The position numbers and the translations under genes are program-made. A stretch of DNA of 6,480 nucleotides from an uncultured Ruminococcus sp. (GTDB lineage: Bacteria; Bacillota; Clostridia; Oscillospirales; Acutalibacteraceae), in assembly GCA_902803125.1 (NCBI GenBank), contig CADCOZ010000350.1, positions 1 to 6,480 of the forward strand, given 5' to 3'. This document shows, piece after piece, positions 1-6,294 of the stretch (position 1 is its first letter; each line of letters opens with the position of its first letter). The notes under the pieces were generated by a model. The model searched no databases. It had not been told where the DNA came from and worked only from the letters and a program-made list of their open reading frames with translations.

Positions 1-197
1 AGAAAAAACTGCGGGAACTGGAAGAACAGGCCGCTAAAAACGGCGGGGCGACTGAGGATGAAAAAAAGCAGATGAAGGAGCTGAACCGGACCATCGAGGA
101 ACAAACCTTGATGCTGTCGCAATTGCGAACAGAACAGGCCAGTCTGCGGAACCTCATCGGTGAAACCAGTCGGGAACTGACCAATGAGTGGGAATGA
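1..197 (+). CDS. 3' end of an unidentified protein with a coiled-coil-like C-terminal tail (partial)
   Basis: The frame with codons starting at position 3 is open from the window edge to a TGA at 195-197 and gives 64 residues. The sequence is very rich in Glu, Lys, Arg, Gln and Leu with no Cys or Pro (for example KKLRELEEQAAKNGG near the start, ending in LTNEWE). Leu and other hydrophobic residues recur at heptad-like spacing, which suggests a helical coiled-coil tail broken by a short Asn-Gly-Gly stretch. An intrinsic terminator starts 11 bases after the stop, supporting a real gene end. The family cannot be told from the tail alone; such tails occur on relaxases, replication proteins, recombinases and many structural proteins. 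The start lies outside the window. Confidence 0.75.
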   Translation, partial: KKLRELEEQAAKNGGATEDEKKQMKELNRTIEEQTLMLSQLRTEQASLRNLIGETSRELTNEWE

Positions 198-207
198 TTC
201 AAAAATG

Positions 208-244
208 ACGGGAAGCCGCTTACCGTGCGGTTCCCCGTTTTTTT
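208..244 (+). terminator. Intrinsic terminator of the upstream partial gene
   Basis: A 12-base arm (ACGGGAAGCCGC, 208-219) faces GCGGTTCCCCGT (227-238) across a 7-base loop. The stem has one A-C mismatch and one G-U pair, and is followed by a run of seven T from 238. It sits 10 bases after the stop of the upstream gene, as expected for a Rho-independent terminator. It therefore separates that gene from the primase-helicase gene downstream. Confidence 0.85.
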
Positions 245-355
245 ACATTTACTTTTTGCCTGCAAGTATAGCAGTTTCCAAGTTTTAGAAAAATCAAAAA
301 GTGAATTACTCTCCAAAAGGCGTGGACTGGCAGCTTGAAGAGAAAACAATAAAGT

Positions 356-432
356 TTGAAAAAGTTGCGAAATCACAAAATTGCCTTGAAAAAGTTTTGA
401 AATCGGATAATATCCGCTTGAAAAAGTTGACC
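356..432 (+). repeat. Three direct repeats TTGAAAAAGTT at 30- and 32-base spacing upstream of the primase-helicase gene
   Basis: Copies begin at 356, 386 and 418. The first two match at 17 of 19 positions (TTGAAAAAGTT, two variable bases, GAAATC). The third keeps the first 11 bases and then diverges. Spacings of 30 and 32 bases are close to three helical turns, so the copies would lie on nearly the same DNA face. The third copy contains the -35 element of the predicted promoter. The array is best read as binding sites for a regulator of the 537-3443 gene; the regulator is unknown. Confidence 0.7.
404..416. promoter_or_regulatory. 13-bp palindrome CGGATA-A-TATCCG, operator-like
   Basis: Perfect 6-bp arms flank a single central A, ending two bases before the -35 element at 418. 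It lies between repeat copies 2 and 3. Its position just upstream of the -35 fits either a repressor or an activator operator. An alternative reading is that the AT-rich centre acts as a -10 (TAATAT, 408-413) of a second promoter with TTGAAA at 386-391 and 16-bp spacing. Confidence 0.45.
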
Positions 433-446
433 TTTCTGTGTATGAT
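418..446 (+). promoter_or_regulatory. Predicted sigma-A-type promoter of the primase-helicase gene
   Basis: TTGAAA (418-423) and TATGAT (441-446) are separated by 17 bases, each one mismatch from consensus. Transcription would start near 453, giving a leader of about 84 bases before the ATG at 537. The -35 overlaps the third direct repeat, so a protein bound to that repeat would contact or exclude RNA polymerase. Confidence 0.7.
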
Positions 447-465
447 GTAAATAAATACATATCAT

Positions 466-523
466 ATCAGAAGCAGGGGCGATAATATACTTCAGTCCTT
501 GCTTAGTGAGCATTATTTCTGAT
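466..523 (+). promoter_or_regulatory. Potential leader hairpin abutting the ribosome-binding site
   Basis: ATCAGAA (466-472) is perfectly complementary to TTCTGAT (517-523). Inside it, ATAAT (482-486) can pair with ATTAT (512-516), and a small GCTTAGTGAGC element (501-511) can form the tip. The outer stem ends directly next to the GGAG at 524-527. The fold could influence translation start, but the stems are AU-rich and have an asymmetric 9-base bulge, so it may be chance. Confidence 0.3.
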
Positions 524-527
524 GGAG
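524..527 (+). promoter_or_regulatory. Shine-Dalgarno site that selects the ATG at 537
   Basis: GGAG lies 9 bases before the ATG at 537. A more upstream in-frame ATG at 522 overlaps this GGAG and has only a weak GTGAG 11 bases ahead of it. The 537 start is therefore preferred; it removes five residues from the longest reading. Confidence 0.7.
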
Positions 528-536
528 ATTTTGAAA

Positions 537-3443
537 ATGAAAAATGAAAACAAAACAATGGTCACATTCCATACCCACCGATACGAATATATCAGCGAGA
601 TCAAAAACCTTATAACAGGAGAAATGTTTGTTCTTTGCAAAGATGAAAACGGAGAATCGTTCTTTTGCAGTCAATCAGATTGGAACGAACTGGTCAAGAA
701 ACAGGAAGAAGCACCCAAAAAAGCGGAACAGATATCTCCACAGGCTAAAACTGCAAAAACGGAAGCGGACAGTAACGCATCAAAGCCATTCAATAAATAT
801 GTCTCTCCGCAGGAAAAGATAGAGCTTTTTAAGTCCCTGTTTATAGGCCGACGAGATGTTTTTGCAAAACGGTATTACAATACCAAAACAGGGCAGGGCG
901 GATATATGCCGGTCTGTCATAATGAATGGCAGTACGGTGTATGCGATAAGAAAAAATATAAATGCTCCGGTTGTCCCAATGCGGCTTTTGCGCATATTAC
1001 TGACAGGGATATTTTCCGGCACCTCAAGGGTGATGATGCGTTTGGCCGTGATGTGGTGGGCGTTTATCCCCTTATGCCGGAGAACATGACGATCTTTCTG
1101 GCCATAGACTTTGATGAGGAACATTGGCAGGAAGATGTGGGTACCGTTCGTGATATCTGTAAAAGATATGATATCCCGTGCAGTGTTGAACGTTCTCGTT
1201 CGGGTAACGGCGCACATCTGTGGATATTCTTTGACGAAGCCGTCAGTGCAAAGGATGCAAGAAAACTTGGAAGCTGTATCCTGACCCAATCAATGGAGGA
1301 AAGGCACACGTTGAAATTTGCGTCCTACGACAGAATGTTTCCGAATCAGGATACCATGCCGAAGGGCGGTTTCGGTAATCTTATTGCTTTGCCCTTGCAG
1401 GGACAGGCCAGAAAAAAGGGTAACAGCGAGTTTGTTGACGATAGTTTTACTTCATATTCTGATCAGTGGGCGTATCTTTACGGAATCAAAAAGATCAATA
1501 ATAGCCGATTGCAATCGCTTATCAGTGAGCTGAACGGTTCTGCGGAGTTGGGGGAGCTTGTTACAGAGGGCGAAGAGCCTTGGCGGCAAGGTGTTATTCC
1601 GGCATTGTCCAAAGCCGACTTTCCTGAAACGGTCAATATCACAAAGGCGAATATGCTCTATATCGAAAAATCGGGCATTTCCGAAAAGGCACTCAATAAG
1701 CTGAAAAGGACGGCGGCGTTTATCAATCCTGATTTTTATAAATCGCAGGCGATGCGGCTGCCTGTTTTTAATAAGCCGAGGATCATCGACTGCTCCGAGG
1801 AAACGGAAAAGTATCTTTGTCTGCCGAGAGGCTGCGAGGAAGAGGTAAAGGCTATTTTGGATTCTGTCCATGCGGCCTATGCAGTTTCTGATGAGAGAAC
1901 AACCGGAAAGCAGATGGAAGTCAGCTTTAACGGTACGCTCCGACCGCAGCAGCAGGAAGCAGCCAATGCGCTTTTATCGAATGATATCGGGGTATTGTCT
2001 GCCACAACAGCCTTTGGCAAAACGGTCACGGCGGCCTATCTTATCGCACAGAGAAAGGTGAATACGCTGATACTTGTTCATTCATCCGCATTGCTTGAAC
2101 AGTGGGAAAAAGCCTTGTCTGAATTTCTGATAGTTGAAGATAAACCGGAAGAACAGCCCCAAAAGTCCGGAAGAAGAAAAAAGCCTTCCTGCATCGGAAA
2201 GCTTGGGGCAGGGAAGAATACGCTGAACGGATGTGTTGATATTGCTATCATGCAGTCAGTCGTCAAGGGTGACGAGGTAAAGCCCTTTGTAAAGGATTAC
2301 GGACTGGTTATCGTAGATGAATGCCATCATGTTTCGGCGTTCAGCTTTGAAAAGGTGCTGAAAGCCGTCAATGCAAAATACGTTTACGGTCTGACGGCCA
2401 CGGCTATCCGTCAGGACGGACACCAGCCCATTATCTTTATGCAGTGCGGTTCGATTCGCTACAAAGCGGATGCTCTTTCTCAGATGCTGGAAAATAGGAT
2501 ACCGAGAACAGTTATTCCGAAATTCACAGAATTCAGAACCGCTCATCAGGAAATGAACTACACAGAGCTGTGTTCTCTACTTTGCACCGATGAAATGAGA
2601 AATGCCCGAATCATAGAGGATGTTATCGCTGAATATGCAAAAGGCAAAAACATTATCATACTTACCGAGCGAACGGAACACGCAGAAGGAATATATGCGG
2701 TGCTTGACGGAAAATGCAGGAATCTTTTCTTGCTCAGCGGTCAGGACGGTGCGAAGGATAAAAGGCTGAAATTAGCAGCCGTCAAGGCTGTTCCGCAGGA
2801 TGAAAACCTCGTAATCGTTGCTATCGGGAAATACATCGGCGAGGGCTTTGACGAGCCAAGACTGGATACGCTTTTCCTTGCTATGCCGATATCCTGGAAG
2901 GGACGGCTGTCACAGTATGTCGGCCGCCTGCACCGTAACTGTGAGGGTAAAACAGAAATCTGCGTCTATGATTATGTTGACCTGTTTGTTCCGACCTTGG
3001 ACAGAATGTACCGCAAGAGGATGAAGGGATATGCAGAGCTGGGCTATACTTTCGGCGGTTCGGATACATCGGAAAGCGATTTGATCTATGATAACAAATC
3101 ATATCCGGAAAAATGGGAACAGGATATGGCCTCAAGTGTTTCGGATATAACCATATGCTCTCCAAAGGTCGATGAGCGTATGTTAAGGGGACTTGTCGGA
3201 AAGCTGCCGGAGAGTGTCCATCTTACGCTGATAACTTCATTTTCTGAAATACTCCCGACTGAATGGCCTGATAGGGTTTCTGTTATTCGGCAAGACCGTG
3301 TTTTTCAGAAATTTACAGTCATTGATGACAGGATCGTCTGGTACGGTGACATCAGCCCTGTCTGTAAAAGCTATGCGGATACGTCTGTGCTGAGGGTTGT
3401 TAATGCCTCGCTTGCGGGGAGGCTGACGGAGAACCGATTGTAA
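537..3443 (+). CDS. TOTE-type archaeo-eukaryotic primase fused to an SF2 DEAD/DEAH-like helicase (DECH box), with a degenerate PLD-like C-terminus
   Basis: This 968-residue protein would prime and unwind or translocate on nucleic acid in the cytoplasm. Residues 10-55 form a small predicted beta module, followed by a Lys/Ala/Glu-rich linker. Residues about 92-315 match the TOTE-class AEP primase: a Cys cluster (C127, C136, C143, C146), the metal-binding AIDFD (D191, D193), SGNGAH (H227), then PNQD and GNLIALPLQ. Residues about 465-800 are an SF2 helicase: ATTAFGKT Walker A (K495), VDECHH motif II (D594, E595), LTATAIR motif III, GEGFDEPR motif V and QYVGRLHR motif VI. Residues about 870-965 resemble a PLD-like nuclease domain, but the HxKx4D histidine is F923. 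K925 and D930 remain, while the usual G-S-x-N is G937-D938-I-S940. The Walker A variant is, as I recall, normal for this family. The gene stands alone under its own promoter. The TOTE assignment comes from family memory; a defence role is inference from published proposals, not shown here. Confidence 0.9.
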   Translation: MKNENKTMVTFHTHRYEYISEIKNLITGEMFVLCKDENGESFFCSQSDWNELVKKQEEAPKKAEQISPQAKTAKTEADSNASKPFNKYVSPQEKIELFKSLFIGRRDVFAKRYYNTKTGQGGYMPVCHNEWQYGVCDKKKYKCSGCPNAAFAHITDRDIFRHLKGDDAFGRDVVGVYPLMPENMTIFLAIDFDEEHWQEDVGTVRDICKRYDIPCSVERSRSGNGAHLWIFFDEAVSAKDARKLGSCILTQSMEERHTLKFASYDRMFPNQDTMPKGGFGNLIALPLQGQARKKGNSEFVDDSFTSYSDQWAYLYGIKKINNSRLQSLISELNGSAELGELVTEGEEPWRQGVIPALSKADFPETVNITKANMLYIEKSGISEKALNKLKRTAAFINPDFYKSQAMRLPVFNKPRIIDCSEETEKYLCLPRGCEEEVKAILDSVHAAYAVSDERTTGKQMEVSFNGTLRPQQQEAANALLSNDIGVLSATTAFGKTVTAAYLIAQRKVNTLILVHSSALLEQWEKALSEFLIVEDKPEEQPQKSGRRKKPSCIGKLGAGKNTLNGCVDIAIMQSVVKGDEVKPFVKDYGLVIVDECHHVSAFSFEKVLKAVNAKYVYGLTATAIRQDGHQPIIFMQCGSIRYKADALSQMLENRIPRTVIPKFTEFRTAHQEMNYTELCSLLCTDEMRNARIIEDVIAEYAKGKNIIILTERTEHAEGIYAVLDGKCRNLFLLSGQDGAKDKRLKLAAVKAVPQDENLVIVAIGKYIGEGFDEPRLDTLFLAMPISWKGRLSQYVGRLHRNCEGKTEICVYDYVDLFVPTLDRMYRKRMKGYAELGYTFGGSDTSESDLIYDNKSYPEKWEQDMASSVSDITICSPKVDERMLRGLVGKLPESVHLTLITSFSEILPTEWPDRVSVIRQDRVFQKFTVIDDRIVWYGDISPVCKSYADTSVLRVVNASLAGRLTENRL

Positions 3444-3505
3444 TAGATGATACGGATCGGGATACGGTTCCTGTTCCGTGGGTTCTATACGCTGTTTATT
3501 TGACG

Positions 3506-3558
3506 CTTAAAAAGAAGCACCCCCGAAGTCCGCTGTTTGTGCGGGTTTCAGGGGTGTT
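3506..3558 (-). terminator. Intrinsic terminator of the reverse-strand operon, possibly bidirectional
   Basis: A long inverted repeat (3516-3533 against 3541-3558, 7-base loop) has a GC-rich stem with one C-A mismatch and a few G-U pairs. Read on the reverse strand it is followed by CTTCTTTTT (3517-3509), a good U-tract. It lies 27 bases after the stop of the reverse-strand membrane gene. On the forward strand only TTCTT follows, so termination of the helicase transcript here would be weaker. No better terminator is seen in 3444-3505. Confidence 0.85.
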
Positions 3559-3584
3559 CTTATGTTATGGTTAATGTTGCTTTA

Positions 3585-4373
3585 TCAGCCGGCTCCAAAG
3601 AAGCTCAGGAGGTTAAAGCCTGTCGGCATGGGAATGGTAAACATATAGATAGTAGCCAGCAGGACACCGATGATGGCAATCACCAGTACCACGGCACGGT
3701 TGGGCAGACTCTTGAAGATACCGACAATACCGAGCATGAACAGCACCACGGAATAGATGACGTTAACCAGATTATACGCATCACCGTTGGCGTTGTCACG
3801 CTGACCTTCTTCCAACAGTTCTCTGGATTGTGCAAGCAGTTCATTGGCTGCCTCAAAATACTTCTCCATGGTTCCTTCTACCTCAAAAGGCGAGGTCATG
3901 TTTTCATCCATCTTGCCGATGGCCTCAATCATGATAGCACTGCAGTTTTGTTCGGCATAGGTACTCAGCTTGCCTTCAATCAACTGTACCTCTAAGGTCT
4001 GACCGGCGGCGGCGGCCAGCTGTTTGTCAAAGGAGTATTCCAGCATGGTGTTCCACGCCATCAAATCCGATAAATACAGCTGCATACCGGCATTATATTC
4101 GGCGTTGCCTTCTGAGGCCAGATTGTTGCTTTTGGTGTAGTTAGTGGACTGGTTGCCGCCGTGCAGAGAACCGATCCAAGTGGCCCATGCGGTCAGCAAA
4201 GCCGTGATGCCAAGAAAAATGGCAACGATGATTTCGATTCTTTCCGGTGAAAGGAGTTTTTTCTTTTTGGCTTTGGGGCTGACATCCTCTGTCTTTTCTT
4301 CTGTTTCGGCTGTCATAGGGGTGCTGTTTTCCTCGCTGTTCAGCATTTCTGTGCTATTGATATCCTGTGACAT
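3585..4373 (-). CDS. Three-TM membrane protein of unknown function, second gene of the pseudokinase operon
   Basis: This 262-residue protein has an acidic, Ser/Thr/Glu-rich N-terminal tail (1-33) and a basic patch (KAKKKK, 34-39). A first membrane helix at about 46-69 follows. Next is a soluble, mostly helical region (70-200) beginning with GGNQSTNYTKSN and containing Ala/Glu/Leu-rich stretches. Two closely spaced helices at about 202-220 and 226-246 end the protein, with a short hydrophobic tail. The basic patch before TM1 predicts an inside N-terminus, so the 70-200 region would face outside and the C-terminus would also end outside. I do not recognise a named family; the layout resembles uncharacterised bacterial membrane proteins with a W-x-G-x-Q-S-x-Y-like motif after TM1. 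The gene follows the PASTA protein gene by 158 bases. The start at 4373 has GGAGG six bases upstream; a longer reading from 4499 runs through the intergenic hairpin and lacks a ribosome site. Confidence 0.85.
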   Translation of the reverse strand: MSQDINSTEMLNSEENSTPMTAETEEKTEDVSPKAKKKKLLSPERIEIIVAIFLGITALLTAWATWIGSLHGGNQSTNYTKSNNLASEGNAEYNAGMQLYLSDLMAWNTMLEYSFDKQLAAAAGQTLEVQLIEGKLSTYAEQNCSAIMIEAIGKMDENMTSPFEVEGTMEKYFEAANELLAQSRELLEEGQRDNANGDAYNLVNVIYSVVLFMLGIVGIFKSLPNRAVVLVIAIIGVLLATIYMFTIPMPTGFNLLSFFGAG

Positions 4374-4379
4374 AGTATT

Positions 4380-4384
4380 CCTCC
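4380..4384 (-). promoter_or_regulatory. Shine-Dalgarno site that selects the start at 4373
   Basis: GGAGG on the reverse strand lies six bases before the ATG at 4373-4371. It rules out the 42-residue upstream extension to 4499, whose sequence reads through the 4412-4438 hairpin. Confidence 0.85.
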
Positions 4385-4400
4385 ATTTTTGAATGATATT

Positions 4401-4449
4401 AAGAAAAGGCAGTGGGACTTTCTGATGGAAAGTCCCACGCTTTTTGCTT
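4401..4449 (-). terminator. Intergenic hairpin with U-tracts on both sides, between the two operon genes
   Basis: GTGGGACTTTC (4412-4422) and GAAAGTCCCAC (4428-4438) form a perfect 11-bp stem with a 5-base loop. On the reverse strand it is followed by TGCCTTTTCTT; on the forward strand by GCTTTTTGCTT. It can work as an intrinsic terminator on either strand. Lying between two co-oriented genes, with no convincing promoter after it, it probably lets only part of transcription through and lowers expression of the downstream membrane gene. An RNA-processing or mRNA-stability role is also possible. Confidence 0.75.
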
Positions 4450-4531
4450 ACTTGATCGGGTTGGCACTTTTCCTGCCGCTGTGTGGTGCCTTCACGCACA
4501 TTGCTTTGGCGGCCAGTGGTTTTAAGACAGA

Positions 4532-6154
4532 TTACGGTTCGGGGCCGGTGCTGATTTGGATAACCACCGTGGAGCCGTAGCGTTCCTTGTCACCGGCACT
4601 GTGGCTGGTATAGCCAATAACCTTGCCGGCTTCGACGGTTTCGCTGGACACATAAACACCGGAAGCGATGAAGCCTTGGGCATTTAAGGCCCGCACGGCT
4701 GTTTCAATGGACTGTCCGGCGATAACGGGCAGTTCTCTTTCGGCAGAACCCATGCTGACCGTTACCACAATCGTTACGCCCTTGTTGGCGGTGAGGCCGG
4801 CTTCGGGACTCTGTGACTTAATCACGCCTTCCTCCACCTTGTCGCTGATTTCGTCTTCGGTTTTGATGAGGACAAAGTCAGGATTATTACCGAGCTTCGC
4901 CACTAAATCGTTATAACGCTGGCCGACTAAATTCGGAATCGTTACCATGTCGGGGTTGTCTTCATCTATGACGGATTCCTCTTCGGTGTTTTCGGATTTG
5001 CCGGAAATAAAGCTGTTGAAGGAATCGGGATTATTGGAGATCCAATAGATACCCGCCCCCAGCAGAATCAGCAAACACGCTAAAACGGTCAGAATGCCCC
5101 AAACAAAGCCGGGAACACCGTCTTTTTTGCGGGGAGTGTAGTTTTCTGCCACTTCGCTTTGAATAGCGTCACGGGTGGCTTCGTTCTGAATGGCCTTAAC
5201 GGTCGGAGCCGAAGACAGCTGGTTACGCATTTCTTCAAACGTGGCAATACGGCTCAGTTTTTGTACCTGCAAACCGTCAGCCAGTGCCGATACGATATGC
5301 GGCGGCAGACGCTTAAAGACAGAGGTCGGAATAGACAGCTTGCCGTCCGGCTTGCGTTCGTTGCTGTTTTCAGGCAGACGGCCGGTCAGGGCATAGAACA
5401 GGGTGGCGGTGAAGCCGTAGATATCCGTTGCTTCATCCAAAACACCGATGTCTTTATACTGTTCGGGAGCGGCACAGCCGTCCATCAGTTCCGGTTCGAA
5501 GAACCCGCCGGTCTGACGGAATTCTTTCAGGGCAAAATCGGTCAGACGCAGCTTGCCGGAAGAGGTCACCACTAAATTATCGGGGGAAATCGCATAATGA
5601 CCGATGCCGGAGGCGTGAAGAGCCGACAAAGCCGTAATCAGCGGCATGAACAGCGGACGAGCCGTGTTCCAGTCGATACTGCCGCCGCGGCGGTTGATAT
5701 ACTCGGTGAACGGAATGGACTCATAGGCTTCCGATACCGTATAGGATACGCCGTTTTCGCTGAAAATATCAAAGATAGGGGCAATTGCCGTAATTTCTCT
5801 CAAACGGGCAATACTGCGGTAATAGCTGAGGAATTCCTCGTTCATCTGTGCAAACTGTTCCTCATAGCCGCCTCTGATAACGACTTTCTTTTTGCCGTTG
5901 GCACGGCCGCAGATACCGGCGGGCATAAACTCGCTGATAATGACTTTTGTACCCATTGTTTTGCTGAAGCCGATATATTTGGCTCCTTCGGCGTTATTGC
6001 TGAGCTTTTTGCCGACAATATAATTACCGTCCTGCAATTCGGCACCGAGGGGCAAAAAGGGCGCATTCTGCACCGCATCACGGTTGAAACCGCAGATAGG
6101 ACAAACCTTTTCTCCGTTGTTCTTTTGCATACAGCCAAGACATAGCTGTGCCAT
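4532..6154 (-). CDS. Zinc-ribbon pseudokinase with one TM helix and two extracellular PASTA domains
   Basis: This 540-residue protein opens with a zinc ribbon (C5-x2-C8, C18-x2-C21). A Ser/Thr-kinase fold follows at about 44-312, then a membrane helix at about 349-372, an acidic spacer, and two PASTA domains (about 402-469 and 473-538). The layout matches PrkC/PknB-type kinases: kinase inside, PASTA outside. In those proteins PASTA domains bind peptidoglycan fragments or lipid II. The kinase looks inactive: the glycine loop is SNNAEG, the VAIK lysine is S74, the HRD triad is H186-Y187-A188, and DFG is D206-F207-A208. N193 of SPDN, the APE motif (229-231) and D244 of helix F are kept, so the fold is probably intact. 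It most likely acts as a scaffold or envelope sensor rather than a phosphotransferase. It is first in its transcription unit, ahead of a three-TM protein. The start at 6154 is chosen because GGAG lies seven bases upstream. Confidence 0.9.
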   Translation of the reverse strand: MAQLCLGCMQKNNGEKVCPICGFNRDAVQNAPFLPLGAELQDGNYIVGKKLSNNAEGAKYIGFSKTMGTKVIISEFMPAGICGRANGKKKVVIRGGYEEQFAQMNEEFLSYYRSIARLREITAIAPIFDIFSENGVSYTVSEAYESIPFTEYINRRGGSIDWNTARPLFMPLITALSALHASGIGHYAISPDNLVVTSSGKLRLTDFALKEFRQTGGFFEPELMDGCAAPEQYKDIGVLDEATDIYGFTATLFYALTGRLPENSNERKPDGKLSIPTSVFKRLPPHIVSALADGLQVQKLSRIATFEEMRNQLSSAPTVKAIQNEATRDAIQSEVAENYTPRKKDGVPGFVWGILTVLACLLILLGAGIYWISNNPDSFNSFISGKSENTEEESVIDEDNPDMVTIPNLVGQRYNDLVAKLGNNPDFVLIKTEDEISDKVEEGVIKSQSPEAGLTANKGVTIVVTVSMGSAERELPVIAGQSIETAVRALNAQGFIASGVYVSSETVEAGKVIGYTSHSAGDKERYGSTVVIQISTGPEP

Positions 6155-6161
6155 AGCATCA

Positions 6162-6165
6162 CTCC
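6162..6165 (-). promoter_or_regulatory. Shine-Dalgarno site that selects the start at 6154
   Basis: GGAG on the reverse strand lies seven bases before the ATG at 6154. Two in-frame upstream ATGs are less likely: the one at 6169 has GGAG only two bases away, and the one at 6181 has none. The resulting N-terminus (MAQLCLGC) begins just ahead of the zinc ribbon. Confidence 0.7.
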
Positions 6166-6173
6166 GCATTTCT

Positions 6174-6222
6174 CCGTACAAAATATGTCAATGATAAAGC
6201 AAAGGTGTACGGTCGGCTTTGC
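6174..6222 (-). promoter_or_regulatory. Possible pseudoknot in the leader of the pseudokinase operon
   Basis: On the reverse strand GCAAAG (6222-6217) can pair with CTTTGC (6204-6199). The loop between them contains CCGTAC (6212-6207), which is perfectly complementary to GTACGG (6179-6174). The crossing pairs describe an H-type pseudoknot that ends eight bases before the ribosome-binding site. Two 6-bp matches in 50 bases could be chance. Confidence 0.3.
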
Positions 6223-6238
6223 CTTATATATCCCTCAA

Positions 6239-6268
6239 ATTATAACACAAAGGGTATGTAAAATGCAA
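6239..6268 (-). promoter_or_regulatory. Promoter of the pseudokinase/membrane-protein operon
   Basis: On the reverse strand TTGCAT (6268-6263) and a perfect TATAAT (6244-6239) are 18 bases apart. TG one base before the -10 (TGTTATAAT) makes it an extended -10 promoter. Transcription would begin near 6232, giving a leader of about 78 bases. Confidence 0.8.
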
Positions 6269-6294
6269 GTTTTTATCCTTTTTTCTGGTATCCG

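Noticed and set aside
356..432. CRISPR array from the three TTGAAAAAGTT repeats
   Set aside because: The shared unit is only 11-19 bases, the third copy diverges, the spacer lengths (about 11-13 bases) are far too short, and a promoter lies within the last copy.
522..536. Start of the primase-helicase at ATG 522
   Set aside because: That ATG overlaps the GGAG that serves the ATG at 537 and has no good ribosome site of its own.
780..1289. Reverse reading frame of 169 codons within the primase domain
   Set aside because: It is antisense to conserved AEP motifs and has no ribosome site or family resemblance.
1992..2024. Degenerate Walker A (ATTAFGKT) as a sign of an inactive helicase
   Set aside because: The GKT core is intact and, as I recall, this variant is normal for the TOTE-linked helicase family; motifs II, III, V and VI are also complete.
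3537..3995. Forward reading frame of 152 codons opposite the three-TM gene
   Set aside because: It lies antisense to a gene with clear membrane helices and a strong ribosome site, starts inside the terminator, and its protein is His/Gln-rich with no recognisable domain.
4374..4499. N-terminal extension of the three-TM protein to 4499
   Set aside because: It would translate through the 4412-4438 hairpin, lacks a ribosome site, and GGAGG clearly marks the start at 4373.
5597..6145. Forward reading frame of 182 codons opposite the PASTA pseudokinase
   Set aside because: It is antisense to a well-supported zinc-ribbon and kinase-fold region; the product shows no domain.
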